This document shows, piece after piece, positions 7,832 through 11,105 of a stretch of 11,105 nt of DNA. Below the pieces are notes generated by a model. It searched no databases. It had not been told where the DNA came from and was given only the letters and a program-made list of their open reading frames with translations. Position numbers and translations under genes: made by a program. Every line of letters begins with the position of its first letter. Within the stretch, counting starts at the first letter, position 1. Origin of the DNA: Chloroflexota bacterium (GTDB lineage Bacteria > Chloroflexota > Anaerolineae > J102); the NCBI GenBank assembly GCA_013152695.1, contig JAADFV010000074.1, positions 2,902 through 14,006 of the forward strand, read 5' to 3'.

Positions 7832-8017
7832 CTACTTTTTGTGCTGGGGCGGGGGGTGTGTTGGAGCGATGAGTTCATGTAACAGGAAGATAAGCTCTTG
7901 CTCGCTACTAAAGGGATGGGGTTCATCCTGTTCCAGGGTCTGCACGGTGCCGCGCAACACCTGAGGTTGGGCCGGATCCACGAGAAGACGGAGAATAAGA
8001 GGGATGACAGTGTGCAT
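7832..8017 (-). CDS. Small hypothetical protein downstream of the SARP-type regulator
   Basis: A 61-residue protein if started at the ATG at 8017. A GTG at 8077 in the same frame would give 81 residues and overlap the regulator's altered 3' end. The core has a beta strand of alternating hydrophobics (VIPLILRLLVD), a strand around LRGTVQTLEQ, then an SSEQELIFLLHEL helix, ending in a Pro/Lys tail. This strand-strand-helix layout resembles short acidic proteins I associate with Chloroflexota regulators. That is recollection and could not be checked. The function is unknown. The codon pattern and position directly after the regulator argue it is real. The start is uncertain because neither candidate has a good ribosome-binding site. 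It is probably co-transcribed with the two upstream genes. Confidence 0.6.
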   Translation of the reverse strand: MHTVIPLILRLLVDPAQPQVLRGTVQTLEQDEPHPFSSEQELIFLLHELIAPTHPPPQHKK

Positions 8018-8058
8018 ATCAAGGGTGACTCTGGCTGTGAGCAAGGGGTTCGATATCT

Positions 8059-10047
8059 TCAACCCATGTTCGCACACCGCACTGACAGACGACTGACACG
8101 CTGTTTCCGCCCTACTTTCTTCCCTTGCATACCAGTCGATATAAGTCCTGTAACTCGCTTCCCGGCGCTTCCCGGCTCGATGCCGAGCTCGCTTTGTAGA
8201 CGCTGCGCCAAGGTTTGGTACAGACGCAAAGCAGTCGTACGATCTCGCAAGAGAATGCTGGCATCCATGCCGATGCGGACGGCCTGCTCTTGCCAGGGTT
8301 CATGGGCCAGAACTTGGCGCGTTAGTTCCAAGGCTCGCTGGGCGCGACCCTCGGCCAAAGCTGCTTCGGCTGCGGCGAGAAGGGCCTGCAAAAAGTGTTG
8401 TTGCAAGCGCTCTCGTTCCCAAATCGCCCAGTCGGCATAGCGGTGCGCAGGCAAAAGCTCGCCCTTGTACAAGCTCAGTGCCTCTTCATACGCTCCTTGC
8501 GCCAGGAGCTTCGTGAACGCCTGGGTGTCGATCCAGGTGCCGGGGGGTAAGATAAGGCGGATGATGCCTTCTTCCACGAGAAGATAGCGGGAAGGGAATT
8601 TGCGGGGGAGGTCTGGTTCCAGGGCACGACGCAAGGCCGATGTGGTCTGATGCAGTAAGGATTGAGCGGAAAGGATGTCCTTTTCTGGCCAAAAATGGCT
8701 GATGACTTGCTCTTGTGTGAGTGTCTGTTGCGGGCTAAGAAGCAGCATGCAGAAGAGGCTGCCTGCCCGGCGCTTACTCCAAGCGCTGTCGGCAATACGG
8801 CGAGACCCCTGATGTACTTCGAAGCGGCCAAGAAGAAAGATGCGTAAGGGCGGGGGTGGTACTTGTGCCAGATGCTGGAGGAGGGAACGTGATAATGTAC
8901 GCAGCCCGGTAGTGCTGTCTGTTTGAAAGTGGGTAAGAAGGGGGAACGCCAGTGCTCGTTCCCGTTCCAAAAGGAAGTAATAATGACCTTGGGAAATGTA
9001 TTCTGTGGCTTTCCCCCAGGCCCTGGCGGCTTGCTCCTCCCCCTCCTCCTGTAAAAGAGCGGCTAACAGCAGCCAGGCGCGGGCCAGCTCATAGGCGAAT
9101 TCCAGAGGCTCCATGAGGGTGATGGCCTGGCGAAGGTCCTCTTCGGCCTCCCGCCTCTCTCCCTGGGCCCAGGCAGCCCTCGCCCGTGCTATCAGTGCCA
9201 TGCCTTGCAGAGGAACAGAGCCCACCCGTTGGGCAAGAGCAAAGGCTGTGTCAGCCCAATCCCAGGCTGCGGCTGCTTGCTCTCGCCGCCGGTGCCACCG
9301 GCTCAATCCCAGACGCACCAACACATTCAATCCCGGGTCTCCTACGACATCGGCCACGGCCCGCGCCGCCGCATATAGCCTCAGCGCTTCCTCATTCTCA
9401 CCCTCTTCCTGTGCCAGATCTGCCAACAAGCAATCATGAAATCCTCGTGCTAGAGAGCCGGCCGGCGCCAGTGGTTCCAGGAGGGCAGCCATTCTCCGCG
9501 CCTCTTGCCATTGCCCTTGAGTGTAATAAACCCAGCCCATGGCTGCCAAGGCATTCCAGGCCCGTTCCGGCATTTGCCGCTCTTGCGCCAACCGATACGC
9601 ATCTTCGTCCAGGGCAAGAGCCAGCGAGAATTGCCCGCGAGGGATATAGACACCGGCAACGAGGTTATGCAAACCCCGAATCAGCGCCTCGTCGTAGCCT
9701 TCCTGGCGACTAAGATCGATGGCTTGATGATAGTAGGCTTCCGCTGCGTCTGGGTCGTCGGTTTCGGCCGCGTTGAGTCCTAATAGAAGCAAGGCATCGA
9801 CCCGTGCTCGAGTGTCATCTGTGGCATGAGGCAGAGCAGCCGAGGCTAGAGATTGGCTTTGTTCGTAATGTCCCAGGCGAAAATGAACATGGGCGAGATT
9901 AGTCATTGCCCTGGCCAGGATGGCCGCATCCTTCCCATTTTGCGCCAGAGTCAGAGCCTGTTGCGCCAGACGAAAGGCCGAGCCTACCTGACCGGCTCGG
10001 CTCAGGTCCTGACTTTGGGCAATGAGGGCAGAGATGGAGTCAGCCAT
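8059..10047 (-). CDS. TPR-wHTH-BTAD (SARP/AfsR-type) transcriptional regulator with a frameshifted C-terminus
   Basis: Predicted cytosolic transcriptional activator of the SARP family, 662 aa as read. Residues about 1-370 are helical tetratricopeptide-like repeats (for example around 40-70, 100-115, 170-185, 215-232, 295-310). A Pro-rich hinge (396-400) leads into an OmpR-like winged helix (about 400-500) and then the bacterial transcriptional activation domain (about 505-627), including WAIWERERL and ELGIEP. Classical SARPs have the winged helix first, so this layout is inverted, and there is no ATPase domain. After residue 627 the reading frame is lost: a 10-bp tandem duplication (8156-8175) replaces the expected ending with about 35 unrelated residues. 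Without it the protein would end at 641 aa with SELQDLYRLV, a normal BTAD ending, and stop at 8112. The duplication could be a real mutation, a phase switch or a sequencing artefact. The gene begins 13 bp after the RDD gene with a weak ribosome-binding site. Target genes are unknown. Confidence 0.9.
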   Translation of the reverse strand: MADSISALIAQSQDLSRAGQVGSAFRLAQQALTLAQNGKDAAILARAMTNLAHVHFRLGHYEQSQSLASAALPHATDDTRARVDALLLLGLNAAETDDPDAAEAYYHQAIDLSRQEGYDEALIRGLHNLVAGVYIPRGQFSLALALDEDAYRLAQERQMPERAWNALAAMGWVYYTQGQWQEARRMAALLEPLAPAGSLARGFHDCLLADLAQEEGENEEALRLYAAARAVADVVGDPGLNVLVRLGLSRWHRRREQAAAAWDWADTAFALAQRVGSVPLQGMALIARARAAWAQGERREAEEDLRQAITLMEPLEFAYELARAWLLLAALLQEEGEEQAARAWGKATEYISQGHYYFLLERERALAFPLLTHFQTDSTTGLRTLSRSLLQHLAQVPPPPLRIFLLGRFEVHQGSRRIADSAWSKRRAGSLFCMLLLSPQQTLTQEQVISHFWPEKDILSAQSLLHQTTSALRRALEPDLPRKFPSRYLLVEEGIIRLILPPGTWIDTQAFTKLLAQGAYEEALSLYKGELLPAHRYADWAIWERERLQQHFLQALLAAAEAALAEGRAQRALELTRQVLAHEPWQEQAVRIGMDASILLRDRTTALRLYQTLAQRLQSELGIEPGSAGKRVTGLISTGMQGKKVGRKQRVSRLSVRCANMG
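8081..8098. promoter_or_regulatory. Heptamer direct repeat, candidate SARP operator
   Basis: Two perfect ACTGACA heptamers (8081-8087 and 8092-8098) are spaced 11 bp start to start, with a weaker third unit TCGCACA in phase at 8070-8076. SARP regulators typically bind heptameric direct repeats with an 11-bp period. The location, just past the regulator's ancestral stop and before the small gene, makes self-linked regulation possible. No other evidence supports it. Confidence 0.3.
8156..8175. repeat. Perfect 10-bp tandem duplication causing a frameshift
   Basis: CGCTTCCCGG occurs twice, head to tail, inside the 3' end of the regulator gene. Ten is not a multiple of three, so the second copy shifts the frame. 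Dropping one copy joins EPGS to ELQDLYRLV and gives a stop at 8112-8114. Confidence 0.95.
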
Positions 10048-10058
10048 GACACTGTGTC
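10048..10058. repeat. Short palindrome at the regulator's start codon
   Basis: An 11-bp dyad, GACAC-T-GTGTC, fills the space between the RDD stop and the regulator ATG, where a ribosome-binding site would be expected. It may be an operator or a start-masking hairpin, or chance. Confidence 0.35.
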
Positions 10059-10060
10059 GG

Positions 10061-10672
10061 TCAGATCATCTGCGATAATATCACGAGCGAGGAAATCGAG
10101 GCTACAACACAATAAAGAGCCAGGGCCAGGAAAAGACGACTCATTCGAGGATGCTCGTGGATGGCCGGGTCTTGGGAGTAGACGACAATGGTGTGGGCGG
10201 CTCTATCCCCCAGGCGCTGGTTCAAGGGTTCCCGCATAGAGAAAAGGGCTGGCAGACCCAGGAACAATCCATCAACAAGGCGAAGAATTGCTCGTATGAG
10301 CGCGCTCGAAAAATTTAAGGAAGAACCCTCTTCGTCGATCACACGTATCTTGAGGAGTGCTTTGCCAGGAGTGGCGCCATACAGCCATTCACACAGTGTG
10401 CTGTAGGCGGTGATGGAGAGAAGGCCCACGAGTAGATTGAGCGCACGACTGCCGCCTTCACCCAATCTCGGATGGCCGCCGCGCAGGGTGATTACGGTCA
10501 TTGTCAGAACACCAAAGATGAGCATAAACAGGTTGTTTACAAGCAAGAATATGGCGAGATCGATAAGCCATGCCCCTAACCGGCGGAAAACACCAACACC
10601 TTTTTGGGGGAGGGTCACATTTTTGGTGGAGAGAGAGGCTGACATAATCGGCGTATCAAATCCTGGATTCAT
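10061..10672 (-). CDS. RDD-family integral membrane protein
   Basis: Small membrane protein of the RDD family, whose biochemical role is mostly unknown, although some members have been linked to ion transport. It is 203 aa. The family landmarks are Arg30/Arg31 followed by AWLIDLAIF with Asp38, the GATPGKALLKIRVID loop (99-113), and GDRAAHTIVV (155-164) with Asp156-Arg157. Hydrophobic segments lie near residues 33-60, 78-97, 124-145 and 177-200. The last is a fourth segment beyond the usual RDD core. An AGAGGA ribosome-binding site lies about 5 nt before the ATG, supporting this start over the in-frame ATG at 10645. It is the first gene of the cluster with the TPR-SARP regulator (13-bp gap), so it may be a membrane partner or sensor for it. 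That link is inferred from position only. Confidence 0.88.
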   Translation of the reverse strand: MNPGFDTPIMSASLSTKNVTLPQKGVGVFRRLGAWLIDLAIFLLVNNLFMLIFGVLTMTVITLRGGHPRLGEGGSRALNLLVGLLSITAYSTLCEWLYGATPGKALLKIRVIDEEGSSLNFSSALIRAILRLVDGLFLGLPALFSMREPLNQRLGDRAAHTIVVYSQDPAIHEHPRMSRLFLALALYCVVASISSLVILSQMI

Positions 10673-10745
10673 AGTTTTCCTCTTCCATTTGAGAGCAGAG
10701 GAAGCAAGGAGAAATTGCTACGAGAACAAATGGCCACTGTCGCTA

Positions 10746-10776
10746 TTTATACCGTCATTGCCCGGACCTATATCAA
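10746..10776 (-). promoter_or_regulatory. Putative promoter of the RDD-regulator cluster
   Basis: On the minus strand, TTGATA (10771-10776) and TATAAA (10746-10751) are separated by 19 bp, about 70 nt upstream of the RDD start codon. The hexamers are good but the spacer is 2 bp longer than ideal. Confidence 0.45.
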
Positions 10777-10995
10777 AACCATACACTAAAATCCCCCCGT
10801 GAGCAAATGGATTTATCTCTGAGGGTGCTGCTCCCTTCCTGCCCTTCCCCAACGCTCGCTGCTCTCGTTTTTGGGGGGTTGTCGCTGCTGGAGGTGGTAG
10901 TCACCTGGCAAAAATAGTGCACCTCATTTGACGGGTTAATTCAGCCTATCGCCTCTTAAAGCAACCAAGATTCGATGAACAACAGAGGAGAGGCG
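10777..10995. other. Intergenic stretch with no gene seen
   Basis: About 220 bp with no credible reading frame on either strand. It includes C-rich and G-rich tracts (10840-10880), a 5-bp hairpin AGGTG/CACCT around 10892-10906, and an isolated TTGACG (10928-10933) with no well-spaced -10. Confidence 0.5.
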
Positions 10996-11037
10996 GTGAG
11001 AGTGTGTTGTATTACGCCGCATCACGGATGCGGCTGA
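10996..11037 (+). CDS. Possible Cys-rich leader peptide
   Basis: A 13-codon frame starting at GTG 10996, with AGGAG about 5 nt upstream, encodes VRVCCITPHHGCG and stops at 11035-11037. Three of 13 residues are Cys, two of them adjacent. Its last codons overlap the hairpin and inverted-repeat arm that follow, as in attenuator leader peptides. It is too short to rule out chance. Confidence 0.25.
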   Translation: MRVCCITPHHGCG

Positions 11038-11105
11038 CGCCTGCTACGTGATGGTAGGGCGAACGTCGGTGGTGGGAGGCCACCGCGTGCATCGCATCCG
11101 TGATG
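11017..11105 (+). other. Structured element: 13-bp inverted repeat with two internal hairpins
   Basis: CATCACGGATGCG (11020-11032) and its exact reverse complement (11093-11105) can close a three-way junction. Inside are one hairpin at 11039-11060 (3 + 4 bp with a 2-nt bulge) and one at 11063-11088 (9 bp with one bulged T). The first arm can instead form a local 7-bp hairpin (11017-11023 with 11027-11033). The right arm ends exactly at the window edge, so the repeat may be longer. It could be an attenuator or riboswitch-like leader, or a miniature inverted-repeat element. Confidence 0.55.

Noticed and set aside
7705..8022. A 105-codon minus-strand frame over the small gene and the bfr promoter
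   Set aside because: Its composition is unlike the neighbouring genes, and it overlaps a better-supported frame and the promoter.
11060..11100. ACCGCG near the right edge, suggesting a T-box leader
   Set aside because: The full T-box consensus (TGGNACCGCG) is not matched, and no specifier stem with the usual AGTA bulge was found upstream.
11020..11105. A CRISPR repeat unit
   Set aside because: Only one inverted pair is present, with no direct repeats separated by spacers.

Overview
The window is a compact, gene-dense piece of bacterial chromosome, apparently a little above 50% GC by eye. It holds ordinary housekeeping genes plus one regulatory cluster. The best guess for the organism is Chloroflexota. 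The guess rests on a SARP/BTAD regulator with its TPR array at the N-terminus, followed by a very small acidic protein of a type I associate with that phylum. This is inference from gene style, not proof.

Left block (1-3829, minus strand). Four genes run right to left with gaps of 30, 21 and 2 bp, so they are probably one operon: tRNA-guanine transglycosylase (tgt), an M20-family amidohydrolase, undecaprenyl-diphosphatase (uppP), and a PstS-like substrate-binding lipoprotein cut off by the window edge. They concern queuosine tRNA modification, acyl-amino-acid hydrolysis, recycling of the cell-wall lipid carrier, and probably phosphate-type solute capture.

Middle block (3920-6962, plus strand). 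This block is divergent from tgt. A D-alanyl-D-alanine carboxypeptidase, an RsuA/RluB-type pseudouridine synthase and methylthioribose-1-phosphate isomerase (mtnA) are packed with a 4-bp gap and a 4-bp overlap. The block closes with an intrinsic terminator that probably also serves the convergent bacterioferritin gene.

Right block (7001-10776, minus strand). A promoter near 10746-10776 precedes an RDD membrane protein, a TPR-wHTH-BTAD regulator and a 61-residue small protein. Downstream, bacterioferritin has its own strong-looking promoter about 250 nt upstream of its start. The regulator's C-terminus is altered by a perfect 10-bp tandem duplication (8156-8175). Removing one copy restores a textbook BTAD ending and a stop at 8112.

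Right edge (10777-11105). No gene was found. The last 110 bases hold a Cys-rich mini-ORF that overlaps a local hairpin and a competing 13-bp long-range inverted repeat with two internal hairpins. This looks like an attenuator, or another structured leader, for a plus-strand gene beyond the window. A miniature inverted-repeat element is the main alternative.
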